64,000 nucleotides of DNA, from positions 53,056 to 117,055 of the forward strand of contig VXCM01000287.1 in NCBI GenBank assembly GCA_014773175.1. The letters run 5' to 3'. Position numbers and translations under genes: made by a program. Positions 23,311 through 34,099 of the stretch are shown here, one piece after another. The notes beneath the pieces are model-generated. The model saw only the letters and a list, made by a program, of their open reading frames with translations. It ran no database searches and had not been told where the DNA came from. Each line of letters begins with the position of its first letter. Position 1 is the stretch's first letter. Origin of the DNA: Lucifuga dentata (lineage: Eukaryota > Chordata > Actinopteri > Ophidiiformes > Bythitidae).

Positions 23311-23799
23311 CATCCTTATGGGTTTGATGCATGTTTTTAACCTTATTTAAAGTACAGTGATGCCATAAATTTGATCTGTAGTTTTTGAGAACTTAGGCAA
23401 AAATTTTCACAAATGCTCTATCTTACAATGTTAAAGTCAGTAAAACATTCTTGGCAGATGTAATGTTATGAACTTTCAGCAATGCAAATTAATCTATTTG
23501 CCTCATTCTGATATTAACCAATTGGAACACTAAACACCTCTTCCTGTTTATTGCTGCTATTCATGCTGATTGGATGCTTCATTGGGATATTGTAAGTGTT
23601 TTGAGTTTTTTTAGTGATCAGCGTGTAAAAACAATGTGAACATCTCTGCATGTAAACACAGTTGGAAATAACAAAACATCTGCAGCAAGGACACATAAAA
23701 CACTGCATACCACATTTATGGCATAACAAAGACAAACACAGGCACGTACAGAGGAGGCAGGGGATGAGCTCATCACTCCATCCACCAGCGCGCGTGTGC

Positions 23800-23851
<52 letters not shown>

Positions 23852-24029
23852 ACATGCAACATCCCCTAATGTGTACCTGAGATGATGATTCAGTAATTGT
23901 TTCTTTGATAGTTATGGAGATAGATCTCGAAATATATAATGTTTATTATAGTTGTTTCTTCTTCTTTACAGCATTATTAGAACAAGACACATTTTGTTGT
24001 TCAGTATGAAATACATAGAAGACATATAC
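23311..24029. other. Intergenic DNA with a long (CA)n
   Basis: (CA)n at 23805-23850. The minus-strand frames through it are repeat translations. Nothing else is supported. Confidence 0.55.
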
Positions 24030-24360
24030 TTATTAAAGCATTGAAATGAATTGATAAAACCTGGCCACAATTTAATTAAAATAAGGGAAGGAATTATAAA
24101 ACATGTGCACATATTAATAAAGCATGATAAAGCATGGGACCAAATTCGTAAAATGTGGCCACGATTTCACTAAAATGATGGAATGAATTGATAAAATGTG
24201 GCAACAATTTAACTTAAAATGGGGAGCAAATAATAAAACATGCCCATATATTAATGAAGCATTGGAACAAATTGATAAAATGTGGCCACGATTTTACTAA
24301 AACGGGGACTGAATAAAACATGCCCACATATTAATAAAATGTTACAATGAATTTTCGGCA
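24030..24360. repeat. AT-rich tandem array (~80-bp higher-order unit) left of the pseudogene
   Basis: Two alternating ~40-bp unit types recur about eight times. Type A is like AATTGATAAAATGTGGCCAC plus AATTTAACTAAAATG. Type B is like AATAAAACATGCCCACATAT plus TAATAAAGCATGG. Degenerate A-type units reappear at 26881-26980, right after the protein-coding remnant. Confidence 0.75.
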
Positions 24361-24634
24361 ACAAGGATTCGACATATTTACTTTAAAAAAAAAAGCAGAT
24401 TGGCTGCTTCAGCTGAAGCAGCAGTCAATCGCAGGCCAAATTTTACCATGATTCTCATGGAAAATTATGTCATCACTGATTTGTATGTGTGTGTGGGGTG
24501 GGAAGGCTGGTCAAATCATTGGCTGGCACTCAGATTTTACCAAGATGCCACAGAAAATGATGTCATTTTAAATTTTGCTAGATCTATGTATATAACACAC
24601 CATCATTGACGAACGAACAAACAAACAAAAAAAA
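24361..24634. repeat. Degenerate 95-bp direct repeat upstream of the pseudogene start
   Basis: The block at about 24430-24480 (AATTTTACCATGATTCTCATGGAAAATTATGTCATC) is echoed at about 24528-24575 (CAGATTTTACCAAGATGCCACAGAAAATGATGTCATT). It sits directly before the reading frame and may be its old promoter. Motifs quoted are split forms of the two copies; the encoded frame is not credible. Confidence 0.45.
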
Positions 24635-26862
24635 ATGCCAACTTCACCGATTACCAATACAACAGCGACACCAAACATCAACGCAAATGATACTGCAACA
24701 ATCAAAGCAGCCATCCGTCCATCTGTCGAGCAATTCTTCAGCTGGATACAGAGCAGAGGGAGAATATTATTGCTGGGAAAGTTGACAACAGAACACTAGA
24801 CCAGCTAAGTCTTGTGTGCATGGATATCATCCAGTGTATGACTACAGTCATCACAAACAGCATGGGCAACAAGTCTTCAGACTCATCCAGCTCTGATCGT
24901 GTGGCAGCTGAAAGAGTGGTTTCAGAGGACTCTATCAAAGCCTGGCTGGAAGAGACACTTCCTCAGACTTTTGCTGAGGCTCTCAACATTGAGAATGTGA
25001 CATGCAGAAGTTCAGGAAGACTGGCAGGGCTGATTGCATCAGAGGTAGCAAAGAAAATACAATCCAATCTTTCTAACCCCATCACGGAGACACCTCCCCT
25101 CAAGTCTTGTTTGAGGAAGTCTTTTTCTGAGACTCTAGGGTCTCAAGGTCTCCAAGAACCAAGATCTGTCAAGGTTAGCTTTGACCTTAACCCTCGCTTC
25201 AGCCCTACTCCTGACAGACCTTTCATTCTTAGTAGCTATATTCTTCACAAGATGGGGGTTTATGCTGTTAGATTTTTAAAGAAGTGCTTTCTCACAAAGA
25301 GGAATTTTGATGAGGTGCAAGCACCTGTAAAGGATAACCTGCCTTCTACAGACAGCTTTCTCACAGAAACCAGGGAGGTTGCCAGCAAGGCACTAAAATG
25401 CAGAGCCAGGGAGATGGGTGGGGCTCCACGAGATCTCACAGCAGATTTCATTGATGAGGCTTACTCCTCTCTGCATCTTGCTGCAACGTCTGACATAGTT
25501 CAGATGATTTCTCAAGACCTGCAAATTGACAGCAGAAGACAATGCAATAAACATCTTCCACTTGAAGCTTTACAGAGACTTTCCGCGTCGCTTCATTCCT
25601 GCAAAATGTAAGAATGATCAGATTTTTTACTACACAATTTGCCAGAAACCTCATGGCAAACATGTTGACGAAAGTTGAAAGAAAGCAAGGAAAAAAAGCA
25701 AAATTATCTACGTGACTCCGAGTCCATCATCATCGGAGTCCGATGAGCAGCATAAATTTTTATTTGAGGAGGTCATGCAGGATGTGCTTAATGGTGTTAG
25801 CCTTTTAGTCGAGGTGTTTGTGAAGGAGAACTTAGATCTCCCATCAAAAGACAGGTGCATCTTTCTAGACCTGGGGGATCGGTTCTCCAGGACGGACCTC
25901 AGCAGCTGCAAACCAGCACAGAAGCTCATCAGTCTGATGTACAAGTTCGTCCACTGTGACGTCAGTGAAGCCGTCCTTTTTGATCAACTCAAAAAGTTCA
26001 TGCAGAAGGTGTGTGCATGGCTCTTATCACAGGCGTCAAAGTTTACCAACCACACTGATGTTGTGTCTTTGGTTGTGAAAGACATTGAGGAGGTGTTGTC
26101 ACCAAAGCTGAGCAGTTTATCTGTTCAAAACTGTCCGGCAGTGAGGGAACAGCTCTCAGATGATACCAATCGTACAGCCACGGTGGCCACTGAGACTCAT
26201 GTTTGCACACCACCACCTGCACCAGATACATCAGATGCACCAGTTTCTGCAGAAAATGAAGTGAACAATGATCCCAACAGGTATGCGGTCTCTTTGCTGG
26301 TCCTGAGGTTAGTCAGGCATGCTGTCAAGAATGCCAAAACCAAGGAATGTGTCAGCCTCAAATACATGACAGAGAGTGCCAACTATCTGACACAGAAGAT
26401 ATGGGCTGAACTTAAAGATGGTATGTTGGAACTGTCCTGAAACCAAAGGGATGAAAATTTGATAGGCTTCACAAAACCATCTATGGGAAGCTGCTCAAGG
26501 ACTGGACAACACCACTGATGGTCCTGTATCTACTGATTTCAAAGAATCCAGTTTTTGCCAGTATTGTTGTGGCAGAATTTAAGCATCACCTCGGGCCAAA
26601 GAAACCTTCCATCATCGCGAGGTTCGTTAAAGCTTTGTTCTGCATATATGATGGTAGTGAACAGAGCCCAGAGAGAGCATGCCCACGGTGAGCATCAATG
26701 ACAACACTGTGAAAAACAGAGACACACAGGAGAAATTCCTGTTCCGCACACTTGCTGAGTTGCAAGTCTATATAAAAAAAAAAAAAAANCAAAAAAAAAA
26801 AAAAAGTGTTTCTTTTTATCATTTGTATGCAGGGCTGAAAGACTTCACCGTATTTGTGTAAA
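24635..26862 (+). pseudogene. Frameshifted copy of an unrecognised, probably multicopy intron-poor protein family
   Basis: I do not recognise the protein. The frame starts at ATG 24635 (MPTSPITNTTATPN). A ~1-nt deletion near 24729 shifts it to the frame read to a stop at 25609. The homologous text then continues in another frame from 25610 (FYYTICQKPHGKHVDES), with a stop at 25676-25678, to 26440. It continues in a third stretch at 26455-26691 (FDRLHKTIYGKLLKDWTTPL) and a last one to about 26770. A splice-like TTTGTATGCAG then leads to GLKDFTVFV and a stop near 26862. It is rich in predicted helices, Ser and charged residues, with no transposase, RT or membrane signature. The repeats on both sides suggest it moved as part of a repeat unit. 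It is clearly inactive. Confidence 0.6.
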
Positions 26863-26880
26863 AACAATGAAGTCAAATTC

Positions 26881-26980
26881 AAACGAATCGATAAAATGTG
26901 GCTATGTTTTAACTAAAATGAGAGAATGAATTGATAAAACATGTCAACAATTTAACAATCTAACAATTTAAAAATGTGGC
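26881..26980. repeat. Right-hand remnant of the AT-rich tandem array
   Basis: AATCGATAAAATGTGGCTAT and GAATTGATAAAACATGTCAA repeat the A-type unit seen at 24030-24360, in the same orientation. Confidence 0.7.
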
Positions 26981-27529
26981 ACTGATGCACCTGGCGCATA
27001 TCCTGCCACGCGGACTACTTCTTAACAGCATCGCATATATGTATATCTATATATAAAATTTCTATCCAATTTCATTAATCCTATGAATGAAAACAGACAA
27101 TAAAATGTGCATCACAAACATTGATTTTTTTTTAAACTGAGGAAAAATATTCCAACATTAAATATCTAACAATGTGGATAAAATACCTCAAAACACTCAT
27201 AAATTTTCATTTTAAAAAAACAAACAAATAATAAAAGGCAGCCATAATACCTTCAGGAAACAAATACAAGTCCCAGACAGCATTTACTGAAATCTTCAAA
27301 ATAAACATGGCCATTGAGACGACAGAAATATAGCTCAGAGTAACAGTTCATGAGCCAGTAGCTCTGACAATTTCACTACAATATCACTGCCAATATCACG
27401 TATAACTGAAAGAAGTTGACACAAAACATAAACTCAAGTGCATCACTTCAAATGCTGTATCAGTCTCCTCAAATGAAAATCATTGGGATATCTTGAGTTT
27501 CAGTGTCTGGACTTTTGGAGGAAGCTTAA
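26981..27529. other. AT-rich intergenic DNA, no gene seen
   Basis: No repeats with definable ends and no credible ORF. Confidence 0.45.
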
Positions 27530-27805
27530 CGATCCAGTTCCATCAGTGTCTTTTGAAAGATTTTGAATGTGCATTTCAGCTATTCAGGATAGTTCAGGTT
27601 CAGTCCAAAAAGCATGTTAAAACCAAGAGTGAGACTCTGGAGGTTGCACTTCCACAGCTTCAAGGATGAATCCAACATCTTCTGGCTCTTCTACATCAGC
27701 ACCATCTTTCCAGATTATGTAGATGCCCATGGTCGTTTGTCCAATGACCATCTGTGCCTCTATGAAAACATAGACCTGAGAAATAAAGTACAATGAGCTT
27801 TTTAC
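27530..27805 (-). pseudogene. C-terminal coding fragment of a multicopy fish protein of unknown function
   Basis: On the minus strand a splice-like TTTATTTCTCAG precedes VYVFIEAQMVIG. The text EDVGFILEAVEV follows, then after a frameshift MLFGLNLNYPE, a stop codon, and LKCTFKIFQKTLMELD. The pattern of a helix ending in LFGL-x-L-x-YP followed by a TFxxxQK-x(0,1)-L/FMEL segment is one I associate, from memory only, with a large family of uncharacterised fish genes. The frameshift and internal stop make this a dead fragment. Confidence 0.45.
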
Positions 27806-28840
27806 TGGGACATGTTTTAATATAATATGCACCACCAATATGCATCAATTTCGTACACCTGTTATTCTGTTCAGGTTTATAGAAGACTGGAGCCTAACAC
27901 TACATGCACTGGGTGAGAGGCGAGGTTTACTGCAGACAGACCCCCAGTCTGTCACACAACAACTAACACAACAAAGTTCCACTAACATTAAAGGGCAATT
28001 TCAGAGTTTACAATTAATAAAACCTGCATTAATACTGGATGTGTGTGTGCGTCTCTGGTTCTTCTAAGATAATTTTTTAACTTAGTCTTGATCTTAAATG
28101 ATCTGACATAAATATTGTTGAATATAGTCATATTTCATGTCTGCTCTTTAGTGAAATAAGATGTTAGTCATGTAGGCTAATTACATAGCAGTTACCTGAG
28201 GTTACAGAGATATTCAAAGTGCATCTACTGAAAAGTGTCAAAAAAAACCAAAAAAAAAACAACTGCAGCAGCTGAAACTTTTTTAGCTGCTGGAACAACG
28301 TGTTGTCAGGTTATTTAGGTTATTTAGGAAGGTTATTTACCACCAACGCCAGTTCATTTACCCACCATGTTAAAGTTAACTTCTCTCCATACGGTGGCTA
28401 ATATTATCCTCCGAAGTGAGGCTACTATGCGACCCTGTGGAATTGTTCTCTGACTGAAAGCCAATAAGTTCCCTCCACTGGAGACTGATGTTCCTTCAGA
28501 TGCCTTGGCTACTTATTGCGCTGTCATACCGACGCTGTTGATTCATAGCACTTACCTATGTTAGCAGCGTTATGTAAGCTAGCAATGTTAGCTAACGTTA
28601 CACTGAGCTCCACAAAATAAGATGGCTGGCATTTGGATTTTGGAATTAAATCTTAAACGACACTGCGTTAGGTTCACTGTATTACTTTGAGCCACATATG
28701 CACTTGCCAATTTATTAATTATTTCCTCTTTACTTATCAGTAAAATTGCCGCCTCCACATTTCTTGCTGACTCATGTTGACGCACCAGCAGACAGCCACA
28801 GAATGATCTGAAAACACGACATACCTGAAACTCCTGACGG
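27806..28840. other. Intergenic DNA, no gene seen
   Basis: Largely unique-looking sequence, with a short GCTAGCAATGTTAGCTAACG inverted motif at about 28578-28600. Confidence 0.45.
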
Positions 28841-28844
28841 CGCT

Positions 28845-29058
28845 CAGAGTTTTATTCCATATATTCAGAGTTTCATTCCATATATTCAGACTTCATTCCA
28901 TATATTCGGAGTTTCATTCCATATATTCAGAGTTTCATTCCATATATTCAGACTTCGTTCCATATATTCAGACTTTCATTCCATATATTCAGACTTTATC
29001 CTATATATTCGGAGTTTCATTCCATATATTCGGAGTTTCATTCCATATATTCAGACTT
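28845..29058. repeat. Minisatellite, ~20-21 bp unit (CATTCCATATATTCAGAGTTT type)
   Basis: About ten nearly identical units differ mainly at the AGAGTTT / AGACTT / GGAGTTT position. The low divergence implies recent expansion. It is followed by a short (TA)/(GATA) tract to about 29140. Confidence 0.9.
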
Positions 29059-29329
29059 TGAATACTTGAGTTATTTCCTGGACAGCATGCCATTATATAT
29101 ATATAAATATGAATATATAGATAGACAGATAGATAGATATACGGTAAAAGCATCTCGTTATAACAAGAAAAGCATCTTGCAAACTGTATCCTGTAGCTCT
29201 GCACAGTCTAAGTCAGTACAGAGAAAAGTAGGACAGGTGTTTCGATGGATCACTGTCACCTTTATCTTTACCGATGTACTTAATCAATGATGTATTTATT
29301 TTGACATGCTTCACTAAAACACTCGTATT

Positions 29330-29520
29330 TTAATGAGAAACAGCAACAGTGAAGGGAACTGGAAGGTGAATTTCTGCAGAACATCGCCATCTTCCATGGT
29401 GTGGGGAGTTACCGTGACGATAGACGAGACAAAGTGGCGTCCTTGCTCGGCTCACTGCATCATTAACGCGCCAGAACGCAGCTCATATCTGATTCAACTT
29501 TCAGGTTTCCGCAAAATAAA
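29330..29520. promoter_or_regulatory. Candidate noncoding functional block
   Basis: A unique, GC-balanced 190-bp stretch (GGTGTGGGGAGTTACCGTGACG, GTGGCGTCCTTGCTCGG) precedes the pyrimidine tract. The overlapping 170-codon frame becomes pure low-complexity Ser/Leu/Phe and is not credible as a gene. Confidence 0.25.
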
Positions 29521-29523
29521 CAA

Positions 29524-29836
29524 CGCTCCTCCCTCCTTCTTTCTTTCCCTTTCACCTTCTTTTTCCTCACCCTCCCTCTTTCACCCTCTCACCTTCTCCC
29601 TTCCTCTTTTTATCTCACTCTTTTTCACTCTCTACCTCCTATTTCTTCCTGTCTTTCTCTTATTCCTCCCTTCTTCTGCCTCCACTTTTTCTTTCACCCC
29701 CTCTTTGTTTCTCTCTCCTCTCCCCTTTTCTCTCCCACCCACTTTCCTCTCTCACCTTTCACCTCTTTCTTTGTCCATTTTACTATTTTTCACTAACCGT
29801 CTCCTTTCCCTTTCTCTCTCCTTTCTTCCCCCCATG
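29524..29836. repeat. ~310-bp polypyrimidine (C/T) tract
   Basis: The plus strand is overwhelmingly C and T, with only scattered A/G. It is not a simple dinucleotide repeat. Long polypyrimidine tracts can form triplex (H-) DNA. The frame across it encodes only Ser/Leu/Phe/Pro. Confidence 0.85.
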
Positions 29837-29976
29837 TGGTTTTAATTCTGTCCATTCTCTCACCTCAGTCTGCTGCAGTTTTTATTATTTTTCTTACATT
29901 TATCCACGGCAGCGGTAATTATAGTCAGGTATTATTGGGCTATAATCATGTCTACTGGCCTACAGCAGCCTCATTA

Positions 29977-29981
<5 letters not shown>

Positions 29982-30018
<37 letters not shown>
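29982..30018. repeat. (CT)n microsatellite
   Basis: About 18 CT units followed by a short CA run. Confidence 0.9.
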
Positions 30019-30020
<2 letters not shown>

Positions 30021-30071
30021 CTCACACACACACAAACACAGATACACGACAGTGCAACATTTGTGAGTTCA

Positions 30072-30248
30072 TGAGTGTGCGTGCGTGTGACTGCAGCGTG
30101 TTATAAATCAAATCATTGCACATGTAAATACCAACACAAAGAGCTATGCATTTCAAAATGTGCACAAACTTTTGTGACACAGATAATGATCATGTGGGTT
30201 TGCACACTCTTACACGCTTACCCACCCACTCTGGTCTCTGTAGTTGCC

Positions 30249-30262
<14 letters not shown>
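30072..30262 (+). repeat. Dispersed repeat, inverted partner of 54812-54985
   Basis: GTTATAAATCAAATCATTGCACATG, AAGAGCTATGCATTT, GTGCACAAACTTTTGTGACA and CTCTGTAGTTGC all reappear as reverse complements near 54.8-55.0 kb. It ends in (CA)n on the outer side in both copies. Confidence 0.7.
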
Positions 30263-30280
<18 letters not shown>

Positions 30281-30313
30281 NCTTACCCACCCACTCTGGT
30301 CTCTGTAGTTGCC

Positions 30314-30347
<34 letters not shown>

Positions 30348-30436
30348 TACTACTACATGCATACAACTGCACATAGTCACAAGTCTTTACACTGTCATAC
30401 ATACTGTTTAATTAACAAAACACACGTTTGTGCATG

Positions 30437-31124
30437 TGTAGCAGAGCAATGAAGTTTGATTGCTCTCCACTACCGTAGTTATTTTTATTTATTTACTATT
30501 CATGTTCCTTTTCTTTCCATTGGTTTTTGTTACTGTTACACTTTGGGGTGCATGGCCAGGGAAGCTGAATAGTCATGGGTGCCCCTGCTGTTTGGGGTGT
30601 GCACCCCGTTGCTCTTCCTCTTTCCTGGCCATGACCAACATGTGGTAAGTTGTGTTTATTTTTGCGGAACGTTAATTTGGTTAAATCATTATTTATTGTG
30701 TCTTGATGTCTGAATTTCTTTATTATTTTTTTTTTTTATGTTAAATCAGTTTATGGCATTTTCTGTTATTATATTATGTTGTGTTTTAAGTGTTTTACAG
30801 TTTATTTTACCCATAAGATTTAATTTGTTAAGTCTGACGTTACTTGTCTTTTAGTGCGTTTGTGTCTGCTGGAGCTGAGGCCTGAGTTTTTTTTTTTTTT
30901 CTTCTGACCAGGTATTTATTTATTCATTGTACTTTTGCTTTCTTAATGTGAAATATTTTCATTGTTGAATTGTGCTCTTTCCTGGCCATGACTGGCATGT
31001 GTGCGTTTGTGTCTTCTGGAGCTGAGGCCTCAATTTATATATTTTTTCTTCTGACCAGAAAATAAAGTTGGAAAGAGCTCAGCGACATCTTTTGTTTAAC
31101 ACAACGCAGAGTGACACCGCTACA
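30437..31124 (+). mobile_element. Solo LTR of an LTR retrotransposon (688 bp)
   Basis: Starts TGTAGC and ends GCTACA, a perfect 6-bp inverted terminus of the canonical TG...CA type. It is flanked on both sides by the 4-bp direct repeat CATG (30433-30436 and 31125-31128). AATAAA at 31061-31066 lies near the 3' end, as expected for the R region. An internal duplication (TTTCCTGGCCATGAC, GGAGCTGAGGCCT and TTCTTCTGACCAG) is repeated about 130-350 bp apart. No internal gag/pol is present, so it arose by LTR-LTR recombination. The 4-bp duplication leans towards Ty3/Gypsy, unproven. Confidence 0.75.
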
Positions 31125-31137
31125 CATGAACCCCCAC

Positions 31138-31185
31138 CCCCNACATACACACACACACACACACCCACACACACACACACACATT
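31138..31185. repeat. (CA)n microsatellite beside the solo LTR
   Basis: Interrupted CA repeat with one N at 31142. Confidence 0.85.
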
Positions 31186-31713
31186 GATGACAATGCAACA
31201 TTTTGTTCTCAGAAATGAGGAAGCTGACTTCGGCTTTATCTCTTGATGGTGCGTTGGAGGTATCCCACCGTGCACGGGGACTAACAGGTCATTGTGGTAG
31301 ATTGATTGTGAGTAAGCAGCTCAGAGGAAAAACTTGAAGCCGTGTTCCCACGAACAGTCTGAGGAAGGAGGGATTAAAACTGTTTCAGTAAAGTCAGCTT
31401 GGCCTCAGCCAGTCTTTCTCTTTTTTTTCTTCTGCAGTGACTGTGGTTAGAAGAACGTGATCGTGGCAGGAGGTCAGTTTCCCCTCAAGCTCAGCCTTAT
31501 TCTGCTCTCTCTCTCTCTCTCTCTGAGAATCAGCTCCAGTTAGCTGTGCTCAGTCCAGCTTTGGTCCAGTTTTGGGCAGCAGAAAAAGCTGAGTGATTTT
31601 GCAGCATAATTAATCAGGAGTCTCAATTTCTTCATTCTTGAAAAAAAAAAAAAAATCCTATCTAAAAGAATTGGGGGGAATCTAAAATAAAATCATAAAA
31701 TTTAAGGTGGCAA

Positions 31714-31758
<45 letters not shown>

Positions 31759-31789
31759 AACTACTTGCACTATCAAGTGTCAATCTGCA

Positions 31790-32105
31790 CTGACACTCTC
31801 ATTGAGCCCAATGCCATGTCAACCAGTTGTTGTCATGGAGATGACTGGACGCTGAATGTGATTGGACTAAACCAAAGCAGAGTAGACATTCTCACACAGA
31901 CAGTGGAGCAGTCGGTCATTCGTTTTCTCCACAGTGGAGAAAGCGAAGAATTTTGACTGAATTTTGACTTGAATTGTGACTTGTTGTGTCACAGCAATGT
32001 CTCGCAGATAATACAAATAATACATATGAAAAGTATAATTTGCTCAAAGTCCAGAGACAGTATGGTTTGGTCCGGATCTGAACTTTGAGGATGACTGCTT
32101 TAGAG
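31790..32105 (+). mobile_element. Dispersed hAT-related fragment, copy A
   Basis: Shares CCCAATGCCAT, CATGGAGATGACTGGACGCT, GAATGTGATTGG and CACACAGACAGTGGAGCAGT with 55950-56230. A shorter inverted match lies at 62125-62255, beside a hAT transposase start. The apparent ~60-codon frame in both copies is a shared repeat, not a gene. Confidence 0.65.
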
Positions 32106-32159
32106 TCTACAGAGATAAAGGTCCTGATCTCAGTTTATTTCTATATTTTATGACAGATG

Positions 32160-32885
32160 AGTACCGTACACTGTATATTCGAATATAAACTGAGTTTTGT
32201 TTGTTTTTTTTTTTTATTAACCAAATTTCACAAAGCAAATCAAGGGTCAGCTTATACATGAGTAATTCAAATTGGATCCCAGAGAACGAAATTTCCAAGG
32301 GTGGAAATACTACCCATTACCACTACCCATGGAAAATAGCTTAAATCATGCCGTAGAATGAGATATTTCCTGACTAAACATCTTATTCAGCAGATTTTGC
32401 TTGAATTTTGAGGGAATTCCAAAACTCCGTATCGAGGAATGTCCAGCACATAGACAGACCCGCATCGACTCAGGTACAGGATAATTACTGAAAACACGTA
32501 ATGGATGAGATTCTTAAAAAAAACAAAACAAAACTCACCACACTTACACAGCTAAATAAGCTAAATAAGGGCTGTGATAATTATAGCTCATTTGTAAAAC
32601 TTTCCTTACCTTCATCAAGGAGATTCAGATGAGGAAGAGGAGTCTGGAAAACTTAATGTTAGCTAATGTCACTTATGATAATCAGCTGTTTACTGGTACC
32701 GGTAAGGGATTATTTTCAGAAAATCACAGGAATACTATGATAATTCTCAGAAAAAAACAGTTAATTTGCTAAATAAATAAACTGATGGAACAAAATCAGG
32801 GGGTTTGGCTTATATGCCGGTTTCTTTAAAATCTAAATTTTCAGGTCAAAATCGGGTATTGGCTTATAGTCGAATATATAAAGTA
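32160..32885. mobile_element. Non-autonomous DNA element with TATTCGAATATAA-type ends
   Basis: GTATATTCGAATATAAAC near 32175 faces GGCTTATAGTCGAATATAT near 32860 in inverted orientation. GGGTCAGCTTATACATG and TTTGGCTTATATGCCGG are subterminal variants. No coding capacity. Confidence 0.5.
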
Positions 32886-33586
32886 AATAAAAAAAGGCAG
32901 CACGCTGTTAACAAGTATAACTCCAGCATGTTAGAGTACCCACTGCATTATTATTATTCTTACTCGTGGAAGCAGGACAAAATCTGCTGGTGGGGGTCTG
33001 ATGGGGGAGTAAAGCTATTAGAGGTTTCCCAGAGACAGCTTTTAAGACCCCTGGGGCCCCCAGGAGCCTCCCCCAACTCCTACAGAGCTGTTTATCAGAG
33101 AGCCATAACCAGATAAATCCTCCTTTATCCTCCTCCTGCCTCATCCACATCCTAACACTGACCAAAACAACCAGCAGACAAATACGTCCATGTCAACAGG
33201 TCCTTTTTCTATTAACGACTCACTCCTAAAAACACAAAAATAAAATTTTAGTTTCAATTTCTTCAAACGAGAGAAAAAAGTCTGCCAGTGGCAGTTTTTC
33301 AAACCAACTTGTTTTCGAGAGTTTGTAGAAATAAGCATCAGGATCAGGAAACAAGACAGAATAAAGCAGATTATAAAATCCTTCCACATTCAATTCCAGA
33401 AAGTTTTCCATTAACTGTGAAGGAAGGAAGGAAGTTTAGAAGTAAATCTGAAATTTTTATATAAATTAGTAGAAATTCTAAAAAAAGTATTGATTTGAGA
33501 AATCACTTTATACTCAATATTAGAAATTAAATGAATATTTTGAAATAACCAGAGAAAAGATTTTCTAGATTTAATTGATTATATAT
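32886..33586. other. Intergenic DNA, no gene seen
   Basis: Apart from a C-rich patch near 33040-33140 that looks unique, nothing is identifiable. Confidence 0.4.
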
Positions 33587-34099
33587 GGAGCCCGAGAGGT
33601 GTCAGGGAGAAAAAAAAAAAAAANAAAAAAAAAAAAAAAGTCGTTCGCACGACTTATGTAAGTTGTTCCCACGAGTTAGCTAAGTCGTGCGCATGACTTA
33701 GTAAGGCATTCCCATGAGTTAGCTAAGTTGTTCGCACAACTTACTAAGTCGTTCGCACAACTTACTTGACAGGAAGTTCAGGGAACCGGAAGAAGAATGC
33801 CATCTTCAGAACGGAATAAACACACACGTACAATATGGAGCGTTTCCGTGATATTTACACACTTAATATTGCCAGTAGGCCTGAAGATAGTAAAACGGTT
33901 TTACCCGCTCTCCGGTACACGAAGTCCCAGCCATAACAACGTCAGAACAGTGAAAGAACAGAGTTAACTTCTTCTGGTTCAGTGAACTTCCTGTTAAGTC
34001 GTGCGAAAGACTTAATAAGTTGTGCGAACGACTTAGCTAACTCGTGAGAACGACTTACGTTTTTGTTTTTTTTTTTCTCCCTGACACCTCCCGGGCTCC
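33587..34099. mobile_element. Foldback element (513 bp) with TCGTNCGCACGACTTA arrays
   Basis: Terminal repeats GGAGCCCGAGAGGTGTCAGG (left) and the reverse complement of GGAGCCCGGGAGGTGTCAGG (right) differ at one base, and both continue into GAGA plus an A run. Next to each end are tandem variants of GTCGTTCGCACGACTTA and GAGTTAGCTAAGTCGT (33640-33770 and 33990-34060). The left A run contains an N. Similar in plan to the element at 6-464. Confidence 0.8.

Noticed and set aside
28845..29058. CRISPR-like array
   Set aside because: The repeats are contiguous with no unique spacers and the genome is eukaryotic; it is a minisatellite.
29333..29845. 170-codon plus-strand ORF
   Set aside because: After about 65 codons it is the translation of a polypyrimidine tract (Ser/Leu/Phe/Pro only), with no domain.
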